Below are positions 33,814 to 42,696 of a stretch of DNA of 64,000 nucleotides, piece after piece; the stretch's first letter is position 1, and each line of letters starts with the position of its first letter. Under the pieces are notes generated by a model that was given only the letters and a program-made list of their open reading frames with translations, was not told the origin of the DNA and did not search any database. Source of the DNA: Halomonas halodenitrificans DSM 735 (GTDB taxonomy: Bacteria > Pseudomonadota > Gammaproteobacteria > Pseudomonadales > Halomonadaceae); the NCBI RefSeq assembly GCF_000620045.1, contig NZ_KK211059.1, positions 109,777-173,776 of the forward strand, in the 5' to 3' direction. Made by a program: the position numbers and the translations under genes.

Positions 33814-34519
33814 TCCCAATACGCCCTTCTCCGCCACGGAAAAGAGGGGGCTTTATCGTGCCATCCATGAGCGCCGGGACGTGCGTTCGCACTTCCTGCC
33901 GGACCCGGTGCCGCCGTCGATACTGCACCGACTGCTGGATGCGGCCCATCGCGCGCCCTCGGTGGGCTTCATGCAGCCCTGGGACTTCCTCTTGATCGAC
34001 AGTCTCGAGGTGCGTCGGCGGGTGCACGCTATCTTTACCCGGGAAAATGAGAAGGGGGCGCAGCAGTTCTCCGGAGAGCGCCAGCAGCGCTACCGTAGCC
34101 TGAAGCTTGAAGGCATCCTCGAAAGCCCCCTCAATCTCTGCATTACCTGCGATCGCCGCCGCGGCGGCGGCCCGGTACTGGGGCGTACCAGCATCGTCGA
34201 CACGGACCTGTTCAGCAGCTGCCTGGCGGTCCAGAACCTCTGGCTGGCCGCGCGTGCCGAGGGCATCGGCGTGGGCTGGGTCAGCATTCTCGATCAGGAC
34301 GAGCTGGCCGCGGCGCTGGGCTTGCCGGAACACGTCTACCCACTTGCCTATCTGTGCATCGGCTACGTCAGCGAATTTCTGGATGAACCGGAGCTGGCTC
34401 GTAAGGGCTGGCGTCAGCGGCTGCCCCTGGCGGAGCTGGTGCATGCCAACGGCTGGGGGCAGGAGGTCACCGATGAAGCGCTCTGCCGGGCGCTGGAGGA
34501 AGACTCGGAGCGCCGCTGA
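33806..34519 (+). CDS. bluB: 5,6-dimethylbenzimidazole synthase BluB
   Basis: BluB uses oxygen to convert reduced FMN into dimethylbenzimidazole, the lower ligand of cobalamin. The 237-residue nitroreductase-fold protein has the flavin-binding RAIHERRDVRSHF and SVGFMQPWDF segments and the characteristic GRTSIVDTDLFSSCLAVQNL block. It closes the btu operon. With CobT, CbiZ and the loop-assembly genes it allows imported foreign corrinoids to be refitted with dimethylbenzimidazole. Confidence 0.95.
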   Translation: MHDPNTPFSATEKRGLYRAIHERRDVRSHFLPDPVPPSILHRLLDAAHRAPSVGFMQPWDFLLIDSLEVRRRVHAIFTRENEKGAQQFSGERQQRYRSLKLEGILESPLNLCITCDRRRGGGPVLGRTSIVDTDLFSSCLAVQNLWLAARAEGIGVGWVSILDQDELAAALGLPEHVYPLAYLCIGYVSEFLDEPELARKGWRQRLPLAELVHANGWGQEVTDEALCRALEEDSERR

Positions 34520-34578
34520 CGCGCCGGGACACCGGGGCCCTGGCGGCCCGGCACAGGGCGCGCCGCAGTGGGAGGCGG

Positions 34579-35565
34579 TCAGAGAGTGACGCGGTCGATA
34601 AAGCGGCGGAAGTACATTTCGACCCGCAGGGTGAGCGCCCAGCGGGGCTCGCGGTCGACGTCACGAGGAAAGTGAAGTGCCGGTGCGACGTCCAGGAAGG
34701 TGAAGCCCTTGTGGATATCGCGGCGGAAGCGCAGCTGCAGATAGCTATCCTCGATGGTGGCATGGGAGAGGCCCTCGCCCAGCACCGCGGCGGAGTAGCG
34801 CAGCACACTGCGACTGTTGACGCGCTGGTTGAGTTCGGCGACCTGACGGAACTCCAGGGTGTCGACTTCTTCACGCCACTGGGCATTGCTGATGAAGCGC
34901 AGGTGGCGTTTCTCGTCCACCAGGCGACCGAGGTCCCAGCGGGTACGCGCGGAAAAGCCGTCCTCGTTGAACCAGGAAAAGCGATTGTCGCTATGCAGTT
35001 TCCAGGGGCCGTCATTCAGGGTCCATAGCCGCTGGGTAGAGAGGCGCGCATAGGGGTCGAGGGGCAGACGGACCTTGATGCCGGCACCCAGCTCGGTATC
35101 CCATTCCCGGGTCCTGTCGCCTTCCCCCAGATGGCGCAGCCCGACCAGCACATCCTCGATGCTGTTGCCCCGATCATCGGCCAGCGATGACTCCTGCTCG
35201 TCGAGCGTGCCGCGTGTCTCGTCCGGTTCGCTTTCGATGATCAGGCGCAGGCGCTCTTCGGTGGTCGGCAGGTCGAGGCGGAAGCGCACGCCCAGGTCCT
35301 GGTCAAACTCTTCCCCCTCTTTCCAGGCGAGCTCCTGGCTGATGCGCAGGTAGGAGTCGGAATCCACCGTCAGGGCATCGGTGGTGCCGAAGAAACCGTC
35401 GATGCTGCGCGAGGTGCCATCCACCCAGTCGGTCATGGTGGCGTGGAAGGGGCCGATTTGCTTCTCTGCCCACTCCGGCAGATCGCTGTCGTCGCTGGGT
35501 GCCGGGGTGTCCGCATGAGCGGCAATGCTCAGGAAAGCCGTCAGAGCGATCAGCGCCTTCTTCAT
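34579..35565 (-). CDS. Uncharacterised outer-membrane beta-barrel-like protein
   Basis: I do not recognise this 328-residue protein. It has a signal peptide (MKKALIALTAFLSIAAHA). The mature part consists of alternating polar/aromatic strands typical of a beta-barrel, for example WKLHSDNRFSWFNEDGFSARTRW, shown by segments WKLHSDNRFSWF and GFSARTRWDL. It ends with strands ALTLRVEMYF and FIDRVTL. It is rich in Asp and Glu. The ATG at 35565 is chosen because the signal peptide starts there; the open frame begins 30 bp upstream. It lies between bluB (convergent) and bioA (same strand, 37 bp upstream), with no evident functional link. Confidence 0.75.
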   Translation of the reverse strand: MKKALIALTAFLSIAAHADTPAPSDDSDLPEWAEKQIGPFHATMTDWVDGTSRSIDGFFGTTDALTVDSDSYLRISQELAWKEGEEFDQDLGVRFRLDLPTTEERLRLIIESEPDETRGTLDEQESSLADDRGNSIEDVLVGLRHLGEGDRTREWDTELGAGIKVRLPLDPYARLSTQRLWTLNDGPWKLHSDNRFSWFNEDGFSARTRWDLGRLVDEKRHLRFISNAQWREEVDTLEFRQVAELNQRVNSRSVLRYSAAVLGEGLSHATIEDSYLQLRFRRDIHKGFTFLDVAPALHFPRDVDREPRWALTLRVEMYFRRFIDRVTL

Positions 35566-35602
35566 CTCGGTAGTCTCGCGTTGTTTTCGTTGCACGCAGA
35601 GT

Positions 35603-36871
35603 CTATCGGAACCAGCCCTTCATGACCTCGGTAATCTGCCGAATTTGTGCTTCCGAGGTGACATAGGCGGGCATGGTATAGAGCCAGCGGCCGATGGGGC
35701 GCAGCCAGATGCCCTGTTCCCGCGCCCAGTCTGCCACGCCATCCAGTGCGGATGCGTCGTGGGTTTCAATCACCGCGGTGGCGCCCAGCACGCGTACATC
35801 CGCTACCGCCGGATGCTCGTTCAGTTGCTCGTCTTCGAGCAGTTCCCGGCGCAGCACCTCACTGAGAGCGGCGATGCGACCCAGGTAGTCCTCCTCTTCA
35901 AACACCGCCAGGCTCTCCAGCGCTACCGCGCAGGCCAGCGGATTGCCCATGAAGGTGGGGCCATGCATGAAGGCATGCTCAGGCGAGTCGCCCACGAAGG
36001 CGTCATGTACCCGGGTGGTGGCGAGTGTCGCCGCGTGTCCCAGATAGCCCCCCGTGAGTCCCTTGGATAGCACCATCATGTCCGGGGTGACATCGGCATG
36101 GTCGGCGGCAAACATTCGCCCGGTGCGTCCGAAGCCCGTGGCCACCTCGTCGAATACCAGCAGCACGTCGAACTCGTCGCATAGCGCCCGGGCCCCCCGC
36201 AGATAGTGAGGCGACGTCATGTTCAGTCCCCCCGCGGCCTGCAGCAGCGGCTCGACCAGGAGGGCCGCGATCTCCTCGTGATGGCGTTCCAGTACCTTGC
36301 GCAGATTGGCCAGGTCCACCGCTACCGCGTCGGGGGCGGCATCGAAGGGGGCCGTTGGCGCCGGGGCGAAATGATGGCGGGGCAGGTAGCCGGCGAACAG
36401 GGAATGCATGCCTTCTTCGGGGTCGCACACCGCCATGCAGCCGGCGGTGTCGCCGTGGTAGGCCTTCATCAATGACAGCATGCGGTGCTTGCGGCTCTTG
36501 CCGCGAAGCTGGTGGAACTGTACGGCCATCTTCATGGCCACTTCCATGCCCACCGAACCGCTGTCGGAAAAGAACACATGGTTGAGGCCCGGGGGCGTGA
36601 TACGCACCAGCTCGCGGGCCAGGCGGTCGGCGGGATCATGGGTCAGGCCGCCGAGCATGACATGACAGAGCGTGTCGGCCTGCTGCTGGATGGCGCCTAC
36701 CAGCCGCGGGTGGCGATACCCATGGATCATGCACCACCAGGAGCAGGTGGCGTCGAGCAGGGTCTCGCCGCTTTCCAGCCGGAAGCTCGGGCCTTCGCCG
36801 CCGACTACCTTGGGCGCCGGTTGCTGAGTCTTGAGATGGGCGTAGGGGTGCCAAAGAGGAGATAAGGACAT
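35603..36871 (-). CDS. bioA: Adenosylmethionine-8-amino-7-oxononanoate aminotransferase BioA
   Basis: BioA makes 7,8-diaminopelargonic acid using S-adenosylmethionine as amino donor. The 422-residue class-III aminotransferase has the specific N-terminal WHPYAHLKTQQPAPKVV and CSWWCMIHGYRHP blocks. It also has FSDSGSVGMEVAMKMA, the PLP aspartate in VFDEVATGFGRTG and the PLP lysine in LSKGLTGGYL. The start is the ATG at 36871; an upstream TTG is in frame. A BirA-like operator lies 34 bp upstream. It is separated from bioBFHCD by the leucine tRNA gene. Confidence 0.96.
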   Translation of the reverse strand: MSLSPLWHPYAHLKTQQPAPKVVGGEGPSFRLESGETLLDATCSWWCMIHGYRHPRLVGAIQQQADTLCHVMLGGLTHDPADRLARELVRITPPGLNHVFFSDSGSVGMEVAMKMAVQFHQLRGKSRKHRMLSLMKAYHGDTAGCMAVCDPEEGMHSLFAGYLPRHHFAPAPTAPFDAAPDAVAVDLANLRKVLERHHEEIAALLVEPLLQAAGGLNMTSPHYLRGARALCDEFDVLLVFDEVATGFGRTGRMFAADHADVTPDMMVLSKGLTGGYLGHAATLATTRVHDAFVGDSPEHAFMHGPTFMGNPLACAVALESLAVFEEEDYLGRIAALSEVLRRELLEDEQLNEHPAVADVRVLGATAVIETHDASALDGVADWAREQGIWLRPIGRWLYTMPAYVTSEAQIRQITEVMKGWFR

Positions 36872-36904
36872 CAAGATTCCTGTTGGGACGTGGAAACTGG
36901 CCTA

Positions 36905-36934
36905 TTGTAAACTTATTTAAAATAAAATGTTTAC
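36905..36934 (-). promoter_or_regulatory. BirA-type biotin operator upstream of bioA
   Basis: TTGTAAAC (36905-36912), 16 bases, then GTTTAC (36929-36934) matches the arm sequence and spacing of gammaproteobacterial BirA operators. On the minus strand a -10-like TACAAT lies inside the distal arm. Holo-BirA binding would repress bioA when biotin is plentiful. Confidence 0.82.
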
Positions 36935-37042
36935 TGAGGTTTGGGGTGTCTTTCCCTGGCGGTGGTATGGGTCGATCGCTCTTGCGGTCGTTGGGTTTCG
37001 CTGGCAATATACGGCTCCTTCGAAGGTGGACAACCCTCGAAT

Positions 37043-37127
37043 GCGTCGGTGGTGGAATTGGTAGACACGCGAGGTTTAGGTCCTCGTGCCTTCGGGTGTG
37101 TGGGTTCGAGTCCCACCCGACGCACCA
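37043..37127 (+). tRNA. tRNA-Leu (anticodon UAG)
   Basis: The 85-nt gene has acceptor arms GCGTCGG / CCGACGC, discriminator A and an encoded CCA (37125-37127). The anticodon stem CGAGG / CCTCG encloses the loop TTTAGGT, giving anticodon TAG. A long variable arm with stem-loop follows, and the T-arm reads GTGGGTTCGAGTCCCAC. The class II structure fits leucine. It lies between bioA and bioD on the opposite strand. No integrase or duplicated tRNA end was seen nearby. Confidence 0.96.
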
Positions 37128-37248
37128 TCTCGGCTCTTGCACTCGCTCTCGCCCCATGTCCTGGTTTATTGATGGCAGGTGAGACACGCAAGGCGCAGAT
37201 TTTCCCTTCTATTATCGCAGCACTCTTGTCTGCGATGCCCCGGAAACA

Positions 37249-37320
37249 TTATTCGTTGAATACATCGTCGGGCCGATAGGCGGCGCGTTGTGATTGTGCC
37301 CGAATGATTTCACGAACCAT
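37249..37320 (-). CDS. Possible 23-residue small ORF directly after bioD
   Basis: After the bioD TGA the same frame continues through a few codons and an ATG to encode a 23-residue peptide, MVREIIRAQSQRAAYRPDD followed by VFNE, ending in TAA. Its composition is protein-like (amphipathic and charged), unlike random read-through. No clear ribosome site was seen. It may be a small gene, a bioD C-terminal relic or chance. The rest of the gap between the tRNA and bioD holds only a 7-bp hairpin (37214-37236). Confidence 0.25.
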   Translation of the reverse strand: MVREIIRAQSQRAAYRPDDVFNE

Positions 37321-37335
37321 GCTTTCATCCAGTAT

Positions 37336-38025
37336 TCAGCTCTCGGGCAACACCAGATAATCCGCCGCGGCTGTAGCCATCTCGCCGGCGGGAAGATGGG
37401 GGACGATACCCAGGCAGGGGGCATCGAGGGTGCGCTCCAGGGTCGCCAGGTTGTCACGGTAAAGGGCCTCATCCAGGCCGAATGACGAATCGACGAGGCT
37501 GCCCGCCCAGCCGGCGAGGCGCAGGCCATCGGCGCGTATGGCCTCGGCCGTCAGGCGGGCGTGGTTGATGCAGCCCAGCCGGAGGCCAACCACCAGGATC
37601 ACCGGTAGCCCCAGATGCGTCGCCAGGTCGGCGAGGTCTTCCCGTTCGTTCAGTGGTACCCGCCAGCCGCCGGCGCCTTCCAGCAGCGTCAGGTCCCGGT
37701 CCAGGGCCAGCCCCTCGCGCAGGCTCTCGCTCAAGGCGTCGAGCGTCAGCGTGATGCCGACCTCTCGCGCGGCCAGGTGAGGCGCGATTGCCGGCGCGAA
37801 GGCATGGGGGTTGACCGTGGTGTAGGGCACCGGGGGGTGGCTGTGGGCCTGTAAGGCCAGGGCGTCCGAGTTGCGCAAGCCTGCATCGGTGGGGTCGCTG
37901 CCCGAGGCGACGGGCTTGAGGCCCAGGGTCGACAGGCCCTGGCGGCGTGCCAGGGCCAGCAGGCCGGATGTGATCAGGGTCTTGCCGGCGTCGGTGTCGC
38001 TGCCAGTAACCAGGAGGGCGGCCAT
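37336..38025 (-). CDS. bioD: Dethiobiotin synthetase BioD
   Basis: BioD closes the ureido ring of dethiobiotin from diaminopelargonate, CO2 and ATP. The 229-residue protein has the P-loop VTGSDTDAGKT, the Lys-containing GLKPVASGSD and the EGAGGWRVPLN block. It is the last gene of the bioBFHCD cluster, with its start 1 bp after the bioC stop. Confidence 0.95.
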   Translation of the reverse strand: MAALLVTGSDTDAGKTLITSGLLALARRQGLSTLGLKPVASGSDPTDAGLRNSDALALQAHSHPPVPYTTVNPHAFAPAIAPHLAAREVGITLTLDALSESLREGLALDRDLTLLEGAGGWRVPLNEREDLADLATHLGLPVILVVGLRLGCINHARLTAEAIRADGLRLAGWAGSLVDSSFGLDEALYRDNLATLERTLDAPCLGIVPHLPAGEMATAAADYLVLPES

Positions 38026-38026
38026 A

Positions 38027-38824
38027 TTAGCGTTCGAGCTCCAGCGTCAGTAGGTGATAGGTGACAGGCAGCCCCTCGGGCTCGCGCAGGCGTTCGTAGC
38101 GCTGTGATGCGCGGACAAGGTCGGCCCGGGTCAGGTGGCCCCCGGGGCGTGAGGCCTGGGCGCCGACGCCCTTGATGGAGGCCATGACCGCGGTCATGTT
38201 CGGGTAGTGGAACCTCGGCCGGGAGGCGTCTACCGAGACTCGCCGGAACCCCGCCCGGCAGGCGGCCTCGCGATAGTGCTCGGGGCGGCGAAAGTCGAGC
38301 AGGGCGGTGCGCCGCCCGGGGCGCTGCCAGGCGTAGCCGACCTCGGCCAGGGTCTCGGGGCCGAGGGTGTTGATCAGGGCGCGACCGCCGGGGCGCAACG
38401 TGCGGTGGAGCTCGGCCAGTGCGGCGTCGAGGTCGGGACACCACTGCAGCGCCAGGTTGGAAAACACCAGATCCAGGCCGGCACTGGCCAGCGGCAGGGC
38501 GGTGGCGTCACCGCAGACCCAGTGCACCCCGTCGCCTCGATCACGGCGGGCGACGTCCAGCATTCCCGGGGCCAGGTCGAGGCCGATAACCCGGGCACCG
38601 GACGCGTAATGCTCGGCCAGGCTTTGGCTCCAGCCGCCTGGGCCACACCCCAGGTCGAGGATATGCATCGCTTCCCGGGGTAGCCGGGCCCAGAGAGCGT
38701 CGCCCATGACTCGCTGTGCCGTCGCCAGGCGTTCGTAGTCGATGGCGGCGCGGGAAAAGGCGTGGGATACGCGTTGTCGCCAGCCGTCGGGGGCCGCCTC
38801 GTGGCGCAAGGCCGGTGAACTCAT
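38027..38824 (-). CDS. bioC: Malonyl-ACP O-methyltransferase BioC
   Basis: BioC methylates malonyl-ACP so that it can enter fatty-acid synthesis as a disguised primer for pimelate. The 265-residue SAM-dependent methyltransferase has motif I LDLGCGPGGWSQSLAEHY and NLALQWCPDLDAALAELHR. The ATG at 38824 overlaps the bioH stop (ATGA); the frame is open to 38866 inside bioH. Confidence 0.93.
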   Translation of the reverse strand: MSSPALRHEAAPDGWRQRVSHAFSRAAIDYERLATAQRVMGDALWARLPREAMHILDLGCGPGGWSQSLAEHYASGARVIGLDLAPGMLDVARRDRGDGVHWVCGDATALPLASAGLDLVFSNLALQWCPDLDAALAELHRTLRPGGRALINTLGPETLAEVGYAWQRPGRRTALLDFRRPEHYREAACRAGFRRVSVDASRPRFHYPNMTAVMASIKGVGAQASRPGGHLTRADLVRASQRYERLREPEGLPVTYHLLTLELER

Positions 38825-39573
38825 GCGTGCCCCTCGGGGTTGGCGGCGGCGCGACTCTCCAGGCACTCCCGGGCGAGCTCGACCAGGTGCGTCACCAGGG
38901 TGTCGGGACGCGACAGCATGGGGCAGTGACCGGCGCCGTCGATGCGCCGGTCGGCGCCGTGGCGGCGTCTCTCGGGCAGCAGGGGGTCATGGGTTCCCGA
39001 CAGGTAGCGCACCGGGCAGGGGGGCTCGGCCAGGCAGTGGCCGTTGTCGAGTTCGGCAAGCCACTGTAGCCCGGCGGCAAGGGTGGCCGCGTCGGGGGGA
39101 GGTCCCTCCCCGAGCAGGTCGAGAAGGCGTCGGTACGCGTCTCTGGGGCGCGTCTCGCCGCGCAGCATCCAGCGCCGAAAGTGTGTCAGTGTCGCGACGG
39201 GGTCGCGGTCGAAGGCGCGACGAAAGACCGCCAATTCCTCCTGCGTTACCCCCTCTGGGTGGCAAAAGCCTGGGCCCGTGCCCATCAGGATCAGCCCCCG
39301 GGGCGGGACCAGCGTTGTCGACCCGAGGCCGAGCAGGGCGGCCGCCAGCAGCCCGCCCAGGGACCAGCCGACCCAGACGGCGTCCCGGGGGAGTTCGTCG
39401 GCAACGTCCCTGGCAAGGGCCTCGAGATCGCCGGGAGACGCCAGCGCCGGCCGGCCACCGTAGCCCGGCCAGTCGGGTGTGGTGACGGTGACTCCGGCCG
39501 GCCACAGGGGCGCCAGGGGCCGCCAGATTCGCGCGTCGATCCCCCAGCCGGAAAGCAGCACCAGCCGGGTCAT
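38821..39573 (-). CDS. bioH: Pimeloyl-ACP methyl ester carboxylesterase BioH
   Basis: BioH removes the methyl group from pimeloyl-ACP methyl ester, ending chain extension. The 250-residue alpha/beta hydrolase has the BioH-like opening LVLLSGWGIDARIW. The nucleophile elbow is GWSLGG, the acid lies in SGTHDPLLP and the catalytic His in GAGHCPMLSRPD. The ATG at 39573 overlaps the bioF stop by 4 bp. Confidence 0.93.
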   Translation of the reverse strand: MTRLVLLSGWGIDARIWRPLAPLWPAGVTVTTPDWPGYGGRPALASPGDLEALARDVADELPRDAVWVGWSLGGLLAAALLGLGSTTLVPPRGLILMGTGPGFCHPEGVTQEELAVFRRAFDRDPVATLTHFRRWMLRGETRPRDAYRRLLDLLGEGPPPDAATLAAGLQWLAELDNGHCLAEPPCPVRYLSGTHDPLLPERRRHGADRRIDGAGHCPMLSRPDTLVTHLVELARECLESRAAANPEGHA

Positions 39574-40745
39574 GTCGCCGTATCCTCGCCTGTCGCGGCG
39601 TGTGTATCCCGGCACTCGGCCAGGGCATCGATCAGGGCGTCCAGATCATCGTCGGCATGGGCGGCGGAGAGGGTGATACGCAGCCGAGCCTTGCCGCGTG
39701 GCACGGTGGGCTCGCGAATGGCCCCGACCTGGATGCCACGCTCGGCGAGTCGAGAGGCCCAGGCCAGGGTGGTGGCATTGTCGCCGAGCACGATGGGCTG
39801 GATCGGCGTGGTGCTGGCGACCAGGGGGAGTCCGAGGCGCTCGGCGGCCGTCCGGAAGCGGGCGATCAAGGCATGCAGGCGCTCGCGCCGTTCCGGCTCT
39901 TCGGCAAGGAGATCCAGTGCGGCCAGGGAGGCGGCCGCCACCCCGGGCGGTTGGGCCGTGGTATAGGTGTAGGGGCGTGCGAACTGGATCAGGTGCTCGA
40001 TCAGTGCCTCGCTACCCGCGACGAAGGCCCCGGCGGTGCCCAGCGCCTTGCCCAGGGTGCCTACCAGCACGGGGACCTCATCGATGCCGTAGGCCCGGCC
40101 CACGCAGCCGTCGCCTCGCTCGCCCAGCACGCCCAGGCCGTGGGCATCATCGACCATCAACCAGGCGGCGTGGCGGCGCGCCGTGGCGGCCAGCCCGGGA
40201 ATATCGGCCACATCGCCATCCATGCTGAAGACGCCATCGCTCACCACCAGCCTGGGGTGCCGGGCCGGGCTGCGCTCCAGGAGTCGCTCCAGGTCGGCGG
40301 TGTCGCGGTGATGGAAGCGGCGGGAGACGGCCCCGGAAAGCCTGGCACCATCCAATAGCGAGGCGTGGTTGAGACGGTCCTGGAAGACCCTCGTCCGGGG
40401 GTCGCAGAGCGCCTGGATCACTCCCAGGTTGGCCATGTAGCCGGTGGAGAAGAGCAGTGCCCGGGGGCGCCCGGTGAGCTCGGCGAGACGCTGCTCGAGG
40501 GCCTCGTGAACCGCCAGATGCCCGTTGACGAGGTGCGAGGCGCGGGCTCCGGTGCCGTAATCGCGTGCCCCCTTCGCCATGGCCTCGGCCAGTCGCGGGT
40601 CCCGGGAGAGGCCCAGGTAGTCATTGCCGGCAAAGTCGCGCCGCCGGCTCGCCGGCTGGCGCGTGTTGCGGTGTCGCCACAGGTGGCTTGCCCGGCACGC
40701 CTGGGCGCGCTCGGCGAGGTGGCTCGGCCAGTCGCAAAGGGTCAT
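39570..40745 (-). CDS. bioF: 8-amino-7-oxononanoate synthase BioF
   Basis: BioF condenses pimeloyl-ACP with alanine. The 391-residue PLP enzyme of the alpha-oxoamine synthase family has [15 protein letters not shown], the histidine in [14 protein letters not shown], the aspartate in [12 protein letters not shown] and the PLP lysine in [13 protein letters not shown]. It overlaps bioB and bioH by 4 bp each, so the cluster is translationally coupled. Confidence 0.96.
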   Translation of the reverse strand: MTLCDWPSHLAERAQACRASHLWRHRNTRQPASRRRDFAGNDYLGLSRDPRLAEAMAKGARDYGTGARASHLVNGHLAVHEALEQRLAELTGRPRALLFSTGYMANLGVIQALCDPRTRVFQDRLNHASLLDGARLSGAVSRRFHHRDTADLERLLERSPARHPRLVVSDGVFSMDGDVADIPGLAATARRHAAWLMVDDAHGLGVLGERGDGCVGRAYGIDEVPVLVGTLGKALGTAGAFVAGSEALIEHLIQFARPYTYTTAQPPGVAAASLAALDLLAEEPERRERLHALIARFRTAAERLGLPLVASTTPIQPIVLGDNATTLAWASRLAERGIQVGAIREPTVPRGKARLRITLSAAHADDDLDALIDALAECRDTHAATGEDTAT

Positions 40746-41866
40746 GGCTCAACGCTGGCGGCATCATAGGCCAGCTCACTCACCCGGGCGGCGGCCCGGT
40801 GTGCCGCCTGCTGGTCGAGGTCGGCCTCCACGCTGGCCTGAATGTGAGCGTCATCGGCACAGGTGTCCCGGCGCTCCGGGTGAAGGCCGAGCCGGGTGAA
40901 CAACGACCTGTCGCGTTCCGCCTGGGGGTTGGCGGTGGTCAGCAGCTGGTCACCGTAGAAGATGGAGTTGGCACCGGCCAGAAACGCCAGGGCCTGGGTC
41001 GAGTCATCCATCTGCTCGCGACCGGCGGAGAGGCGCACATGGCTTTTTGGCATCAGGATGCGCGCGACGGCGATGGCCCGGATGAACTCGATGGGGTCGA
41101 GGTCCTCGACGTTCTCCAGGGGGGTGCCGGGGACCTTGACCAGCATGTTGATCGGCACCGACTCGGGGTGCGGCTCGAGGCGCACCAGCTGCTGGAGCAG
41201 GGCGGCGCGGTCGCGGGGGGCCTCGCCCATGCCCAGTATGCCCCCCGAGCAGACCTTCATGCCCGCCCCGCGCACCTGGTCGAGCGTCTCCAGGCGGTCG
41301 GAATAGGTGCGCGTGGTGATGATCTCGCCATAGTACTCGGGGGAGGTGTCGAGGTTATGGTTGTAGTAGTCGAGCCCCGCCCGGGCCAGGCGGTCGGCCT
41401 GGTCGCCGTCGAGCATGCCCAGCGTCATGCAGGTCTCGAGCCCCAGCGCCTTGACCCGGCTGACCATCTCCAGCACGACGTCCAGGTCCTTCTCGCGGGG
41501 GCTCTTCCAGGCCGCCCCCATGCAGAAGCGGCTGGCGCCGGCGGACTTGGCTGCCCGGGCCTGTTCCACGACCTTGTCGATCTCCAGCAGCTTTTCCTTG
41601 CCCAGGCCGGTGTTGTAGTGCCCGGATTGGGGGCAGTACTTGCAGTCCTCGGGGCAGGCACCGGTCTTGATCGACAGCAGGGTGGAGACCTGCACGGCGT
41701 TGGGGTCGAAGTGGCGGCGGTGTATCTGCTGGGCGCGGTACAGCAGGTCGTTGAAGGGGAGCGCGAAGAGCGCCTCGATTTCCTCGAGCCGCCAGTCGTG
41801 GCGTATTTCGGCCGGGCTGCCTAGGGTCTGAGTATCGGCTGTGCGGGCTTGCGAGGCTTGAGACAT
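40742..41866 (-). CDS. bioB: Biotin synthase BioB
   Basis: BioB inserts sulfur into dethiobiotin. The 374-residue radical-SAM enzyme has the [4Fe-4S] motif CPEDCKYC (Cys71, Cys75, Cys78) and the later conserved [13 protein letters not shown] and [13 protein letters not shown]. The ATG at 41866 is preferred to an in-frame TTG at 41887 that would lie in the operator. It is the first gene of bioBFHCD; a promoter and two BirA-like palindromes lie upstream. Confidence 0.95.
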   Translation of the reverse strand: MSQASQARTADTQTLGSPAEIRHDWRLEEIEALFALPFNDLLYRAQQIHRRHFDPNAVQVSTLLSIKTGACPEDCKYCPQSGHYNTGLGKEKLLEIDKVVEQARAAKSAGASRFCMGAAWKSPREKDLDVVLEMVSRVKALGLETCMTLGMLDGDQADRLARAGLDYYNHNLDTSPEYYGEIITTRTYSDRLETLDQVRGAGMKVCSGGILGMGEAPRDRAALLQQLVRLEPHPESVPINMLVKVPGTPLENVEDLDPIEFIRAIAVARILMPKSHVRLSAGREQMDDSTQALAFLAGANSIFYGDQLLTTANPQAERDRSLFTRLGLHPERRDTCADDAHIQASVEADLDQQAAHRAAARVSELAYDAASVEP

Positions 41867-41880
41867 GAAGGGATCGCCTT

Positions 41881-41913
41881 TGGTCAACTTTGCTAATAAG
41901 TTAAAGTTGACCA
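41881..41913 (-). promoter_or_regulatory. Palindrome downstream of the bioB -10 (BirA-like)
   Basis: A perfect inverted repeat, TGGTCAACTTT (41881-41891) and AAAGTTGACCA (41903-41913), is separated by 11 bases. The core GTCAAC-N17-GTTGAC resembles a BirA operator with one extra spacer base. It covers the likely transcription start of bioB. Confidence 0.6.
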
Positions 41914-41915
41914 GT

Positions 41916-41967
41916 AGCCTACGGACTGACGCTTCGATGTCAACCGAAAGATTTGGGTTGGTTGACA
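41916..41967 (-). promoter_or_regulatory. bioB promoter with BirA-type operator
   Basis: On the minus strand, -35 TTGACA (41938-41943) and -10 TAGGCT (41916-41921) are 16 bp apart. The -35 lies in the inverted repeat TGTCAACC-N14-GGTTGACA (41938-41967), which has the arm form and spacing of BirA operators. Two operators and the promoter thus interlock in the bioB-comF gap. Confidence 0.72.
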
Positions 41968-42668
41968 GGGTGCTGCGCCGGGCGCTGCCAGGCCGTTGTG
42001 CCTTTTGTCTGGCGCCCGTCCTCGACGAGTCCCCCTGGTGTCAGGCCTGCTTCGCGGGGCTGCCCTGGAACCGGCCCGCCTGTCCCGTCTGCGCCGAGCC
42101 TCAGCCAGGCGCCCGACAGGCCCGGATATGCGGCGCCTGCCTGCGCCGGCCGCCGTCCTTCGTGAGGGCGAGGGTGCCGCTGCGGTATGCCGAGGAGGTG
42201 GCCTGGCTGGTGCGGCGCTTCAAGTTTCATGCCTCACCGCGGGCCGGCGCGGTGTTGCTTGAGCTGCTGACGGCGGGGCTGCAGGAGAAATGGCGCGACT
42301 GGCCCCAGGCCCTGGTGCCGGTTCCGCTGCATGAGTCGCGTGCCCGTGGGCGCGGCTTCGACCAGGCCGAATGGCTGGCGGTGCGATTGGCCAGGCAAAT
42401 GAGGGTGCCACTGGGGCAGGGCAGGCGCCTGCGTGATACCCCCAGCCAGCGTGGGCTCGACCGCCGCGAGAGGCGGGCCAACCTGCGCGGCGGGTTTCGA
42501 GTGCCGGTTCGCCTGCCGCCTCGCGTGGCACTGCTCGATGATGTGATGACCACCGGGGCGACCCTGGAGGCGCTGGCCCAGGCCTGCCTGGCCGCCGGTG
42601 CCGAGGAGGTCGAGGCCTGGGCCGTCGCCCGCACGCCGCGGGGGGGAAATATGAGGCAAGCCTGGTAG
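41937..42668 (+). CDS. comF: ComF-family phosphoribosyltransferase-like protein
   Basis: ComF proteins are linked to DNA uptake and transformation. The protein has about 243 residues from the ATG at 41937. An N-terminal four-cysteine zinc ribbon (CAFC, CQAC, CPVC, CGAC) is followed by a phosphoribosyltransferase-like domain with the PRPP loop [16 protein letters not shown]. The start is uncertain: GTG at 41970 gives [13 protein letters not shown], closer to the usual distance before the first cysteines. That start would leave the BirA operator wholly non-coding. Confidence 0.88.
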   Translation: MSTERFGLVDRVLRRALPGRCAFCLAPVLDESPWCQACFAGLPWNRPACPVCAEPQPGARQARICGACLRRPPSFVRARVPLRYAEEVAWLVRRFKFHASPRAGAVLLELLTAGLQEKWRDWPQALVPVPLHESRARGRGFDQAEWLAVRLARQMRVPLGQGRRLRDTPSQRGLDRRERRANLRGGFRVPVRLPPRVALLDDVMTTGATLEALAQACLAAGAEEVEAWAVARTPRGGNMRQAW

Positions 42669-42696
42669 AGTGGAGGCTTTTCCGGGAGGACGGACC

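Noticed and set aside
37043..37127. tRNA-Leu as an integration site
   Set aside because: No integrase, no repeated tRNA 3' end and no foreign gene block were found beside it; biotin genes lie on both sides.
41865..41936. Upstream extension of comF to base 41865
   Set aside because: The extra frame runs through the bioB promoter and operators and has no ribosome site or conserved residues.
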